Assembly: GCA_902786745.1 (NCBI GenBank)
Contig: CADADR010000011.1
Coordinates: 24,018-88,017, forward strand
Direction: 5' to 3'
Length of the DNA stretch: 64,000 nucleotides
DNA from: an uncultured Bacteroidia bacterium
GTDB taxonomy: Bacteria; Bacteroidota; Bacteroidia; Bacteroidales; F082
In this document: positions 25,801-33,255 of the stretch, in pieces
Position numbering within the stretch: the first letter of the stretch is position 1
Layout of the letters: each line of letters starts with the position of its first letter
The notes under the pieces: generated by a model
Told to the model about the DNA's origin: nothing
The model's input: only the letters and a program-made list of their open reading frames with translations
The model's database searches: none
Translations under genes and position numbers: made by a program

Positions 25801-26007
25801 CCGACCGACGGCGTCCTCTTTGTAGAGACGCGCCATGGCACGTCTCTACCAGTGGCAAATGAATACCGCATTGCCAACCTCATGGGCCAGACCCTAATGA
25901 CAGGTCAAATCACCGCTGATAACCAACAGATCAATGTTTCATCATTGCCTCAAGGCATGTATTTCATTACCTTTGCAAATGTAACACGTAAATTTGTGGT
26001 GCGATAA
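22849..26007 (+). CDS. T9SS-exported protein with BNR-like repeats and BspA-type LRRs
   Basis: About 1052 residues from the ATG at 22849. Signal peptide ends GGMAQ. Residues about 22-320 repeat the BNR-like propeller of the 17205 gene (GRSQDEGETYQIVLG, WYSDDYGDTWQYTS, WTTDGGTTWGV). Residues about 340-760 are BspA/LRR_5 repeats of 22-23 residues (VTAIDASAFYECDGLTGTLVV, LTSIFHNAFSSCSSLTSLHLP, VRSIGDYAFQSCHFSGTIIL). Then comes the shared ~190-residue EWYYEIQNDNGSITYQYLYQ module and a type-A sorting domain ending KFVVR. BspA-type repeats in oral and gut Bacteroidota bind host matrix proteins or other bacteria. Its mix of modules from two sources suggests assembly by recombination. Confidence 0.87.
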   Translation: MKRLVLTLAISLAFALGGMAQNIWKPIDVSAVFLGAAPDGSLYFNCGYSGIGRSQDEGETYQIVLGYETGNDFYFNEYCFSVSPEGRIFVFEDNPFKVWYSDDYGDTWQYTSDIPLSAGDKAWNLYALNNGTILGSTEYGSVFWTTDGGTTWGVNDTSFEDNSISDILANENGDVYVGLYYYGNGLYHSTLSDMQNWELVAFEGFGIRDMEFDPEGNVVCAGYGNEFSGFEYIPGFYALAANYISISDNGIVYTISYNDDDYTEGLSYSLDHGEHFTDIGERMYGVRPLPGCCVPMKWLIKGFDNHLYYIGVDQNYMSYANADEIVNPTPTTERFDFSAVCETGQTLYYIITDEEQKTVKLTFPHEPENPWESNYWEGYEKPQGSMTLPSTVTYEGETYTVTAIDASAFYECDGLTGTLVVPGSITDINTYAFYACTGLNVVELQEGVTTIWHNAFTSCSGITSISFPNTLTSIFHNAFSSCSSLTSLHLPVSVTTIYPSVFTNDPALESITVDENHPLYYAENNAIIKRDDKTLFLGCKNTVIPDDIVAIGENAFHGAGDGGDLVIPNSVRSIGDYAFQSCHFSGTIILSDSLNTIGIFAFANSEFSGSLIMPNTVTSVGLRAFDHCLNLTGELKLSESLTEIQHTTFYGSGFTGVLVIPNSVTSLSEWAFYDCHFSDLVLSENLTFIGGAAFSGCENFTGILRIPASVTRIEDHAFRNTRFNEIYSYSPIPPELDEQAFNGYASVYFYDPEIPIHVPMGSMEAYQTAPNWEYFQNFIEDIIRHEWYYEIQNDNGSITYQYLYQAGDTIIQDEPTHILVKINTLYDKDLHQDVTREYVYERDGKLYWWNKTLGEFTVLYDYEAEEGDEWEIKVGTESLVMHVDAVQMVTYKSQTYRMLSVSDPNDLFSGNIVCGIGHLTSFFPERLMDNGDGIRVEGMRCYWSDSKLVFKYGDEDCDAIYDELHGIEEPTYEQVVAPFDLYPNPTDGVLFVETRHGTSLPVANEYRIANLMGQTLMTGQITADNQQINVSSLPQGMYFITFANVTRKFVVR
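25822..25849 (+). repeat. 28-bp palindrome inserted in frame in the sorting domain
   Basis: Identical 28-base sequence to that at 22631-22658 (GTAGAGACG...CGTCTCTAC), encoding VETRHGTSLP in the same loop. Here it is followed by VANEYRIANLMGQ rather than DQTYRITNLMGQ. Confidence 0.85.
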
Positions 26008-26009
26008 TT

Positions 26010-27680
26010 ATGAAACGCCTTCTATTGTTCCTGATCCTTGGTTGGCTTTTTGGGGGTGTCCAGGCCCAAACCGACCTCGAAACCTTGATGGCCACACGAG
26101 GGGAATATTTCTTCTCCCTACCTTTACAACAATGTGAAGAGGCCGAGCGGCTTACCCGCCTTTGTTCCATCGACAAACTGGAAGGCAACCATCTGATTTG
26201 TTATGCCAACGAAGAGCAGTACCGCCAACTCCTTGCCATGGGCTATCGGCCCACGCTGCTCATGCCGCCTTCCATGCAGGAGCATTATGCCATGTGGGAC
26301 GGCTCTCACCGTGAGGCCTACGATTGGGATGCCTATCCCACCTATGAGGCCTACCAGGACATGATGAAGCATTACGCCGAGGATTATCCTGAACGGTGCA
26401 CTTACTTCGATTTGGGCACATTGGCGAGCGGTCGCAAGCTCATGTTTTGCCGCTTCAACAACGGGGAGCCTGACGGCAAGCCCAAGTTCCTCTACACTTC
26501 TACCATCCATGGCGACGAGCTGACAGGCATGATGCTCATGCTCCGCCTCATCGACGAGCTTTGCACCAGCGACGACCCACGAATCCTTGCGCTGCTCGAT
26601 CATCTCGACATTTTCATCTCGCCTTGCACCAACCCCGATGGTACCTATCACGGAGGCAACAACACCGTCAATGGCGCCCGTCGCAACAACGCCAACAACG
26701 CAGACTTGAACCGCAACTACCCCGATTTTGACAACGGACCCCATCCCGATGGCAAGGAATATCAACCTGAAACCCTGATGATGATGGAACTCGCTGAGCA
26801 ATATCATTTTACCATGGCTGCGAACTATCACGGCGGTTCCGAGGTGATGAACTATCCTTGGGACACCTACCAACCCCTGCATCCCGATGACGATTGGTGG
26901 CAATTGGTGTGTCATGAATATGCCGACTTGACTCATGAGCATGACACTTTGTATATGAGCAGTTATGACAACGGCATCGTCAACGGTTATGTGTGGTATC
27001 CCATCTACGGCAGTCGACAGGATTACATGAACTATTACCAGCAATGTCGCGAGGTGACCATCGAATGCTCCATCCCCTATACGCCTAATCCGTCGACGAT
27101 GCCCATGTATTGGACCTATAACCACGAAAGCATGTTGCGTTACTTGGAGCAATGCCTCTATGGAATTCATGGCAGGGTGACGGATTCGGTCTCTGGTGCA
27201 CCTTTGGAGGCAGAGGTCACCATTCTCACCCACGATCATCACGGTTCTGCCGTCAGTAGTCATTTGCCTATTGGCGACTACCATCGTCCCATCAAAGGTG
27301 GCACCTACGAGGTGACGTATTCTTGCGAGGGCTATTACCCCAAGACCCTCACCTTGACGGTGGCCGACTTAGAGACCTTGGTGCAGGATGTGCAATTGGT
27401 GCCGGAAGGGTATGGGGTTGAAGAAGGCGGCCCTTCGACAGGCTCAGAGACCGCAGGGACCTTTACGGTTTATCCTAATCCTACAAACGATGTTCTCACC
27501 ATTCATCATTCCGCATTCCGCATTCATCATTCCGCATTCAGAATTACCAACCTAATGGGCCAAACAATCCTTTCGGGTCAAATCACGTCCGAAAACCAGC
27601 AAATTAATGTTTCGTCGTTGCCTGAGGGTATGTATTTCGTCACCGTTGCTGGCGAGACGCGGAAATTTGTGGTGCGATAG
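26010..27680 (+). CDS. M14 zinc carboxypeptidase with T9SS sorting domain
   Basis: 556 residues, 2 bases after the preceding stop, so co-transcribed. Signal peptide ends GGVQAQ. The M14 carboxypeptidase domain spans about 105-385 with all expected residues. Zinc ligands are His167 and Glu170 (STIHGDELTG) and His274 (ANYHGGSE). Substrate-binding ARRNN...NADLNRNYPDF and the general base Glu352 (VTIECS) are also present. A CarboxypepD_reg-like beta-sandwich follows (GIHGRVTDSVSGAPLEAEV), then a type-A sorting domain ending KFVVR. It probably trims C-terminal residues from peptides at the cell surface. Its sorting domain carries a different repeat (27501-27542) where its three neighbours have the palindrome. 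Confidence 0.92.
   Translation: MKRLLLFLILGWLFGGVQAQTDLETLMATRGEYFFSLPLQQCEEAERLTRLCSIDKLEGNHLICYANEEQYRQLLAMGYRPTLLMPPSMQEHYAMWDGSHREAYDWDAYPTYEAYQDMMKHYAEDYPERCTYFDLGTLASGRKLMFCRFNNGEPDGKPKFLYTSTIHGDELTGMMLMLRLIDELCTSDDPRILALLDHLDIFISPCTNPDGTYHGGNNTVNGARRNNANNADLNRNYPDFDNGPHPDGKEYQPETLMMMELAEQYHFTMAANYHGGSEVMNYPWDTYQPLHPDDDWWQLVCHEYADLTHEHDTLYMSSYDNGIVNGYVWYPIYGSRQDYMNYYQQCREVTIECSIPYTPNPSTMPMYWTYNHESMLRYLEQCLYGIHGRVTDSVSGAPLEAEVTILTHDHHGSAVSSHLPIGDYHRPIKGGTYEVTYSCEGYYPKTLTLTVADLETLVQDVQLVPEGYGVEEGGPSTGSETAGTFTVYPNPTNDVLTIHHSAFRIHHSAFRITNLMGQTILSGQITSENQQINVSSLPEGMYFVTVAGETRKFVVR
27430..27462 (+). repeat. in-frame TTCGACAGGCTCAGAGACC element
   Basis: GGCCCTTCGACAGGCTCAG, then AGACCGCAGGGACC, encodes GGPSTGSETAGT in the linker before the sorting domain, as at 22569 and 30116. 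Confidence 0.75.
27501..27542 (+). repeat. 21-bp direct repeat in the sorting domain
   Basis: The unit ATTCATCATTCCGCATTCC occurs twice in tandem (7 codons each), giving HHSAFRI HHSAFRI immediately before TNLMGQ. It occupies the same loop that carries the 28-bp palindrome in the three upstream genes. Confidence 0.75.
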
Positions 27681-27690
27681 AAACAATATG

Positions 27691-27723
27691 AAAAAAGCCT
27701 CAGCATGCTGAGGCTTTTTTTCA
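27691..27723. terminator. bidirectional terminator
   Basis: AAAAAAGCCTCAGC-ATGCTGAGGCTTTTTTT: 10-bp stem with A and T runs on both sides, between the convergent carboxypeptidase and DPP IV genes. It serves both strands. Confidence 0.9.
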
Positions 27724-29877
27724 TTAAAGGTTGTCCTTAAAATACTGAGTAATCTTAGTAATCAAATGCGCCCTGTCCATGCCGTAGACGTTGTGGTCGT
27801 GGCCGGGATAGACAAAATAATCCAGTTGCTTGCCATTGTGGATGCAGTTCTCGACGAAGACGAGGCTGTGCTGCCACATCACCACAGGGTCGGTAGTGCA
27901 GTGAATCATCAGGAGCTTGCCTTCTAGCTTGTCGGTCTTGTTTTCGAGGCTGGTCAGTTCGTAGCCTTCGGGGTTCTCTTGGGGCGTGTCCATGTAACGC
28001 TCGCCATACATAATCTCATAGTACTTCCAATCCAGCACGGGACCGCCTGCCACGCTCACCTTGAACACCTCGGGGTGGTTGATCTTCAGCGAGGTCGACA
28101 TGAAACCACCATAGCTCCAGCCGTCGCTGCCGATGCGGTCGGCATCGACGTAGGGGAGGGTCTTCAGCCAATTGATGCCCACCATTTGGTCGCGCATCTC
28201 GAGTTGGCCGCACTGGCGGTGGATGCACTGCTCGAAGGCCTCGCCACGGTCGGCGGAGCCACGGTTGTCGAGGGTGAAGACGAGGAAGCCTTCCTGAGCG
28301 AGGTAGTTGAGGTAGATGCCAGCGCCTGCCGTCCATTCATCGGTGATGAGTTGGGCATGAGGGCCACCATATACATAAACGATGACGGGATATTTCTTCG
28401 AAGCATCGAAGTTATAGGGCTTGATGAGGCGGGTATAGAGCGTCTGACCGTCTTCGGCTTTCAGCGTGCCGATGGTGGTCTCGCCAATGTTATAGTCTTT
28501 CAGCGGGTTCTCGGCTTGGTGCAGACGTTTCACAAACTTGCCATTGGCATCCATGATGTCCACGTTGTAAGGTACATCGGTGCTGGTGTAGAAATCGAGG
28601 AAATACTTTCCGTTGCCCGAAGGCACGATGTCGTGGGTGCCGTGTTCTTTGGTAAGTTGGGTCACCTTACCGCTCTTGATGTCCATCATGTAGCAGTGGC
28701 GTTCCAGCGGGCTGACCTCGGTGGAGCGGTAATAGATCTTGCTGCCATCTTTTGAGAAGCCGTTGAAGTCGGTGATGACGAAGTCGCCATGGGTGAGTTG
28801 CTTCACGGTCTTCTTGCTGATGGTGTAAAGATAGAGGTGATAGTAGCCGTCGCGCTGGGCCTTCCAGATGAACTGATCGGAGTTGTTGGGCAGGAAGTAA
28901 GCGGGACCTTGGGGTTCCACATATTGCTCGTCGCGGTCTTCGAAGATGGTTTGGATGAAGTCGCCCGAGATGGCGCTGTATTCGTTGAACTTCAGGTAGT
29001 TTTGCTCGCGGTTGAGCACGCCGATATAGATGCGCTTGTTGTCGGGGTTCCAAGTAATGGCGGTGAGGTATTGCTCGGCAGGTTCACCCGTCTTGACGAC
29101 AACCTCTTTACCCGTGGCGATGTTGTAGATGTGCAGCGTCACTTGGTGGCTCGTCATGCCCGCCATGGGGTATTTGATGGGTTTGGCCGTGGCGATGCGC
29201 TCCGTGATGTCGACCAGGGGATAGTCGGTCACCATGCGCTCGTCCATGCTGTAATAGGCGAGTTGTTTGCCGTCGGGCGACCAAAAGATGCCACCGTTGA
29301 TGGCGAATTCGTTACGGTGCACGCTCTGTCCGGCCACCACACCTTCAGGGTTGTCGGTGATTTGGATCTGTTTGTTACCTTTGGCCACATAGAGGTTGTT
29401 GTCGATGGTGTAAGCTACATTCAGCGTGGACTCACAGATATTCTGGTTTGCAACACCTGAGGGAATCGATGTGACGGCCTCAATGCTTTTTTGCTTGATG
29501 TCCATCTTGTTGAGCGTGATTCCATTATCGCCCAAGGCATAGAAATAGGCTTGATAGTCGTTAATCCAGGTTAACTGGGGAATGCGTGTCAGGTCGTTGA
29601 CGCCTTCACCCTTGGTAAAGCCATTCAGCTCGTCGACGGTGAGGAAGGTGGCTTCTTTCTTGCTGCCAGGCATCATGGTAACGATCTCTTTGTCCTTCAC
29701 CTGCATCATGATCTCGGAGTTGCCGATCCATTTCAGTTGGTTGGGGCGTTGGGCATAGAGGCTGCGGTTGTTGTAGGAAGCGTCAGCAGGAGTGAACATC
29801 TTCTTTTCTTGTGCTTGGGCTGGCACGACAAAAGCCATGACGAGAGCCAGCGATAAGAGGGTCAGAATCTTCTTCAT
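27724..29877 (-). CDS. dipeptidyl peptidase IV (S9B prolyl peptidase)
   Basis: About 717 residues from the ATG at 29877, which gives a signal peptide ending AQAQ. The open frame extends 59 codons further but passes through the divergent promoter region. The N-terminal beta-propeller (about 60-470) precedes an alpha/beta hydrolase domain. Catalytic residues are Ser588 (GWSYGG), Asp663 (TTDPV) and His695 (GHDHNVYG). The YVYGGPHAQ oxyanion block is also seen. These enzymes release X-Pro or X-Ala dipeptides from peptide N-termini in the periplasm, as in Porphyromonas and Bacteroides, which feeds peptide catabolism. It has no T9SS sorting domain. Confidence 0.93.
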   Translation of the reverse strand: MKKILTLLSLALVMAFVVPAQAQEKKMFTPADASYNNRSLYAQRPNQLKWIGNSEIMMQVKDKEIVTMMPGSKKEATFLTVDELNGFTKGEGVNDLTRIPQLTWINDYQAYFYALGDNGITLNKMDIKQKSIEAVTSIPSGVANQNICESTLNVAYTIDNNLYVAKGNKQIQITDNPEGVVAGQSVHRNEFAINGGIFWSPDGKQLAYYSMDERMVTDYPLVDITERIATAKPIKYPMAGMTSHQVTLHIYNIATGKEVVVKTGEPAEQYLTAITWNPDNKRIYIGVLNREQNYLKFNEYSAISGDFIQTIFEDRDEQYVEPQGPAYFLPNNSDQFIWKAQRDGYYHLYLYTISKKTVKQLTHGDFVITDFNGFSKDGSKIYYRSTEVSPLERHCYMMDIKSGKVTQLTKEHGTHDIVPSGNGKYFLDFYTSTDVPYNVDIMDANGKFVKRLHQAENPLKDYNIGETTIGTLKAEDGQTLYTRLIKPYNFDASKKYPVIVYVYGGPHAQLITDEWTAGAGIYLNYLAQEGFLVFTLDNRGSADRGEAFEQCIHRQCGQLEMRDQMVGINWLKTLPYVDADRIGSDGWSYGGFMSTSLKINHPEVFKVSVAGGPVLDWKYYEIMYGERYMDTPQENPEGYELTSLENKTDKLEGKLLMIHCTTDPVVMWQHSLVFVENCIHNGKQLDYFVYPGHDHNVYGMDRAHLITKITQYFKDNL

Positions 29878-29904
29878 TTTTCTTGTTGATTTTGATAATT
29901 GGCG

Positions 29905-29912
29905 CAAAAATA
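29905..29912 (-). promoter_or_regulatory. -7 promoter element (TATTTTTG) of DPP IV gene
   Basis: TATTTTTG on the minus strand 28 bases upstream of the DPP IV start. Confidence 0.6.
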
Positions 29913-29925
29913 AGGAATAAATCAA

Positions 29926-29933
29926 TATCTTTG
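29926..29933 (+). promoter_or_regulatory. -7 promoter element (TATCTTTG) of YfcC-like gene
   Basis: TATCTTTG 21 bases upstream of the ATG at 29954. It excludes the GTG start at 29933. Divergent from the DPP IV promoter. Confidence 0.65.
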
Positions 29934-29953
29934 TGGCTTCAATCCGATTGCCC

Positions 29954-31582
29954 ATGAAAAAACGCAAAGTTCCACATACCTTTGTCATAGTTTTCTTTAT
30001 CATCGTCATCGCGGCGGTGCTCACGTGGATTATCCCGCCGGGGAAATATGTCACGGAGCAGGTCGGGGATGAGACGGTGATGACTTTTCATTATTTGGAT
30101 GAGTTGAACGAAGGCGGCCCTTCGACAGGCTCAGGGACCGCCGAATTCCATGCGGAGCCACAGACTTGGCAGGTTTTTTCGGCGTTCTACAAGGGCTTCG
30201 TCAAGCAAGGCAACATCATTGTCTTTATCTTAATCATCGGTGGCGCTTTTTGGATCATGAACAAAAGCAAGGCCATCGATATGGGCATCATGTCGTTCCT
30301 GAAGTTCACCAAACGCCTCGAACGCTGGAAGTTAATGCGCAAGATAGGAGTAAATAATGTTGTTATCATCCTCATTATGCTGTTGTTCAGCCTCTTTGGG
30401 AGCGTGTTCGGCATGAGTGAGGAGACCATTGCCTTTGCTTTGATAATCATTCCTTTGGCGGTCTCAATGGGCTACGACAGCATCGTGGGTCTCTGCATGG
30501 TGTATGTGGCAGCACACATCGGCTTCTCGGGTGCCATGCTCAACCCCTTCACCATCGGCATCGCACAGGGCATCGCCGGCATCCCGCTCTTCACGGGCAT
30601 TGGCTACCGTGCCATCTGCTGGGCTATCTTGACGGTGGTGGGTATCATCTTCGTGCTGTGGTATGCCAACAAAGTGAAGAAAAACCCGCAGTCGTCCATC
30701 ATGTATGAGGACGACGCCTACTGGCGCAAGTCGGCGGAGGTGAAGGAAGAGGAACTGGAACGTTACACGCCTCGCAAGGCTTGGTGGGTCTTCGCCTTCT
30801 TGACCGCAGTATTAATCGTGTTCTCGGTGCTTTACCCGATGACCACCTTGAAGATCGGTAACAACGAGACCACGCTGCCTTTGCTTCCTATTGGCACGGC
30901 AATATTTGTCCTGTTGAGTGTCATCACCCTTCGCAAAACGGTGCATTATTTCGTGTTGACCCTGCTCTTCGCCACGGTGTATTTCTTGGTGGTCGGCGTG
31001 TTGGGCTACGAGTGGTACATCATGGAGATTGCCTCGTTGTTCTTGGTGCTCGGCATCGCCAGCGGTTTGGCTGTCGACAAGAGTGCCAGCGACATCGCGA
31101 AGCTCTTCCTCGAAGGCATGGGCGACATCCTCTCGGCGGCAGTCATCGTGGGCTTGGCTGGCGGCATCGTCATCATCCTTCAGGATGGTGGCATCATCGA
31201 CACCATCCTTTACGGCCTCTCCAAGTCGATGGGCAACATGGGCAAGATTGCTTCGGCGGAGATCATGTATGCCATTCAGACCTTGATTAATATTGTCATC
31301 CCGAGTGGTTCGGCCAAGGCTGCCATCACTATGCCCATCATGGCGCCTTTCAGCGACCTGATCGGTATCTCGCGTCAGGCCACGGTAGTGGCCTTCCAGT
31401 TTGGTGATGGCTTCACCAACATGATTACGCCCACCAGTGGGGTATTGATGGCCGCCCTAGGCGTGGCCCGCATCCCGTGGGAGAAATGGGTGCGTTTCAT
31501 CTGGAAGTTCATCCTCGTGCTGATCGTTTTGGGTGCCTTGCTGCTAATACCCACCGTGACTATGAAGCTGGCGGGGTTTTGA
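29954..31582 (+). CDS. YfcC-family membrane carrier
   Basis: About 542 residues with some 12 hydrophobic segments. The N-terminus (KVPHTFVIVFFIIVIAAVLTW, then IIPPGKY) and the later NPFTIGIAQGIAGIPLFTGIGYR and IVIPSGSAKAAITMPIMAPFSDLIGISRQ blocks are typical of the YfcC family in the C4-dicarboxylate/SCFA/AbgT superfamily. Proposed substrates are amino acids, peptides or carboxylates; the sequence does not decide. The first periplasmic loop (about residues 45-75) holds an in-frame dispersed repeat ([10 protein letters not shown]). A position beside the divergent DPP IV gene is compatible with peptide or amino-acid transport, as inference only. Confidence 0.85.
   Translation: MKKRKVPHTFVIVFFIIVIAAVLTWIIPPGKYVTEQVGDETVMTFHYLDELNEGGPSTGSGTAEFHAEPQTWQVFSAFYKGFVKQGNIIVFILIIGGAFWIMNKSKAIDMGIMSFLKFTKRLERWKLMRKIGVNNVVIILIMLLFSLFGSVFGMSEETIAFALIIIPLAVSMGYDSIVGLCMVYVAAHIGFSGAMLNPFTIGIAQGIAGIPLFTGIGYRAICWAILTVVGIIFVLWYANKVKKNPQSSIMYEDDAYWRKSAEVKEEELERYTPRKAWWVFAFLTAVLIVFSVLYPMTTLKIGNNETTLPLLPIGTAIFVLLSVITLRKTVHYFVLTLLFATVYFLVVGVLGYEWYIMEIASLFLVLGIASGLAVDKSASDIAKLFLEGMGDILSAAVIVGLAGGIVIILQDGGIIDTILYGLSKSMGNMGKIASAEIMYAIQTLINIVIPSGSAKAAITMPIMAPFSDLIGISRQATVVAFQFGDGFTNMITPTSGVLMAALGVARIPWEKWVRFIWKFILVLIVLGALLLIPTVTMKLAGF
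30116..30140 (+). repeat. in-frame TTCGACAGGCTCAGGGACC element inside a transporter gene
   Basis: GGCCCTTCGACAGGCTCAGG plus GACCG encodes [10 protein letters not shown] within the first extracytoplasmic loop of the YfcC-like carrier. It is the best full-length copy in the window. Confidence 0.8.
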
Positions 31583-31686
31583 AATTAATCCAATGTCTCT
31601 TGCGGTTTGGGAAAAAAGCCTCCACATACTAGGCATAAACAATGTATAAAAACGCTGGCCTGCGCACTATAAAACAATCTTTTTTG

Positions 31687-31694
31687 TAATTTTG
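31687..31694 (+). promoter_or_regulatory. -7 promoter element (TAATTTTG)
   Basis: TAATTTTG about 100 bases upstream of the beta-lactamase-like gene, leaving a long A/T-rich leader. The remaining 31583-31796 gap contains no ORF; a GGAGTCCCGT fragment matching 12711-12720 is present. Confidence 0.5.
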
Positions 31695-31796
31695 CAATGT
31701 CGTTATCATCTGGTTCTGTTCAATGGACTTCGGCGGAATCGGATGAAACGTCGCGAAAATGTCAAAAAGGAGTCCCGTTTATTTATATGAATTTAT

Positions 31797-33119
31797 ATGA
31801 AACAGTATCGTAAATTATTAGCGCTTATGCTCTTACTAATAGTAAGTGGCGGCGTATTTGCACAGGATCTTTTCGACAAGGCAAAGTTGGATAATTACTT
31901 TGATATACTTGAAGAAAACAACAAGTTTATGGGAAGTGTTGCCGTCACGAAGAACGGGGAGATTATCTACACAAAAACAGTCGGCTTCGCTGAGGTCGAA
32001 AACAATGTAAAAGCAACTGAAAAATCCAAATATAGAATTGGTTCCGCCTCGAAATCGTTTACAGCGGTTCTGGTTTTAAAGGCGGTTGAAGAAAAGAAAA
32101 TAGACCTTGACCAAACGATTGACAAATGGTTTCCGACAATCGCAAATTCACAGAAAATAACAGTAAGGCATTTGCTAAGCCATAGGAGCGGAATACACGA
32201 TTTTACACACAACGATGACTATCTGACCTGGTGCACCCAGCCTAAGACAGAAAAAGAAATGCTTGGAATTATTGAGAACGGCGGCAGCGACTTCGAACCC
32301 GACAGCACGGCAGACTACAGCAATTCGAACTATGTGCTGTTGTCATACATGCTTGAAAAGGTTTTCTCGAAACCCTATTCCGACCTGTTGCAGGAATACA
32401 TTGTCGAACCAATTGGTTTGGTTGACACATACGTTTTTGGCAAAACCAATCCTAACGACAACGAATGCCGATCGTATCGCTTCTTGGGTTCTTGGGTGGT
32501 TGAAAACGAAACGGACTGCACTGTTCCGATGGGGGCAGGTGCAATAGTGTCAACGCCGACCGACTTGACAAAATTCGCAGACGCTTTGTTTGGTGGAAGG
32601 CTTCTGACGAATGAAAGTCTCGAAATCATGAAAACCATCAAGGGCGAATATGGTCTCGGGCTGTTCGAGATTCCTTTTGGCGATAACATTGGTTTAGGAC
32701 ACACGGGTGCAATAGATGGTTTTGTTTCTGTTTATTCGCATTATGCAGATGGAAATGTTTCGTATGCCTTGACTTCTAACGGGCTTAATTTTAAACTCGG
32801 AGATATTAAAAAGGCGGTTTTAGGCGCAGTTTACGGCAAACCTTTTGAGTTGCCGGAATTCTATAATGTCGCTTCGGAGGACTTGGACATTTATTTAGGC
32901 GTGTATGTTTCCACGGAACTCGGTTTGGATATTATTGTAACAAAAGAAGGAAACACATTGATTGCGCAGATTGGCGATGATGTTTTTGCGTTTGAAGCAG
33001 TTGACAAGGACAAATTTAAGTATGACCCGATAGAGGCAACATTTGAATTTGATCCGGAAAAGAACACAATGACTTTATTTCAATATGGAGTAGAAATAGT
33101 TTTTCAAAAGAAAAAATAG
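31797..33119 (+). CDS. serine beta-lactamase-like hydrolase (class C / S12 family)
   Basis: 440 residues with signal peptide (GGVFAQ). Catalytic motifs of the beta-lactamase/DD-peptidase fold are present: Ser83-A-S-Lys86, Tyr174-Ser-Asn176, and a GHTG block near 302. These S12 'serine hydrolases' include AmpC beta-lactamases, D-aminopeptidases and esterases, and most Bacteroidota members are not resistance enzymes. A C-terminal ~100-residue beta-domain follows the catalytic domain (EDLDIYLGVYVSTELGLDIIV), as in many family members. The gene is visibly richer in A/T than its neighbours (many AAA, GAA, ATT and AAT codons), so it may have been acquired. Substrate unknown. Confidence 0.85.
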   Translation: MKQYRKLLALMLLLIVSGGVFAQDLFDKAKLDNYFDILEENNKFMGSVAVTKNGEIIYTKTVGFAEVENNVKATEKSKYRIGSASKSFTAVLVLKAVEEKKIDLDQTIDKWFPTIANSQKITVRHLLSHRSGIHDFTHNDDYLTWCTQPKTEKEMLGIIENGGSDFEPDSTADYSNSNYVLLSYMLEKVFSKPYSDLLQEYIVEPIGLVDTYVFGKTNPNDNECRSYRFLGSWVVENETDCTVPMGAGAIVSTPTDLTKFADALFGGRLLTNESLEIMKTIKGEYGLGLFEIPFGDNIGLGHTGAIDGFVSVYSHYADGNVSYALTSNGLNFKLGDIKKAVLGAVYGKPFELPEFYNVASEDLDIYLGVYVSTELGLDIIVTKEGNTLIAQIGDDVFAFEAVDKDKFKYDPIEATFEFDPEKNTMTLFQYGVEIVFQKKK

Positions 33120-33255
33120 TTTTCCTGTGAGTCGGACCTGTTTGGCTGGTTCGGCCGACATGGGGGAGGACTCCAACCGAGACGATCATTCGCCGTTTCG
33201 GTTTTTTTGTGTATTTTGCCATGATCGATTCCGAGAATAAAGGTTGTCTATTGCC

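Noticed and set aside
26124..27284. 386-codon open frame opposite the carboxypeptidase
   Set aside because: The M14 active-site residues are all on the plus strand; the reverse product lacks any domain.
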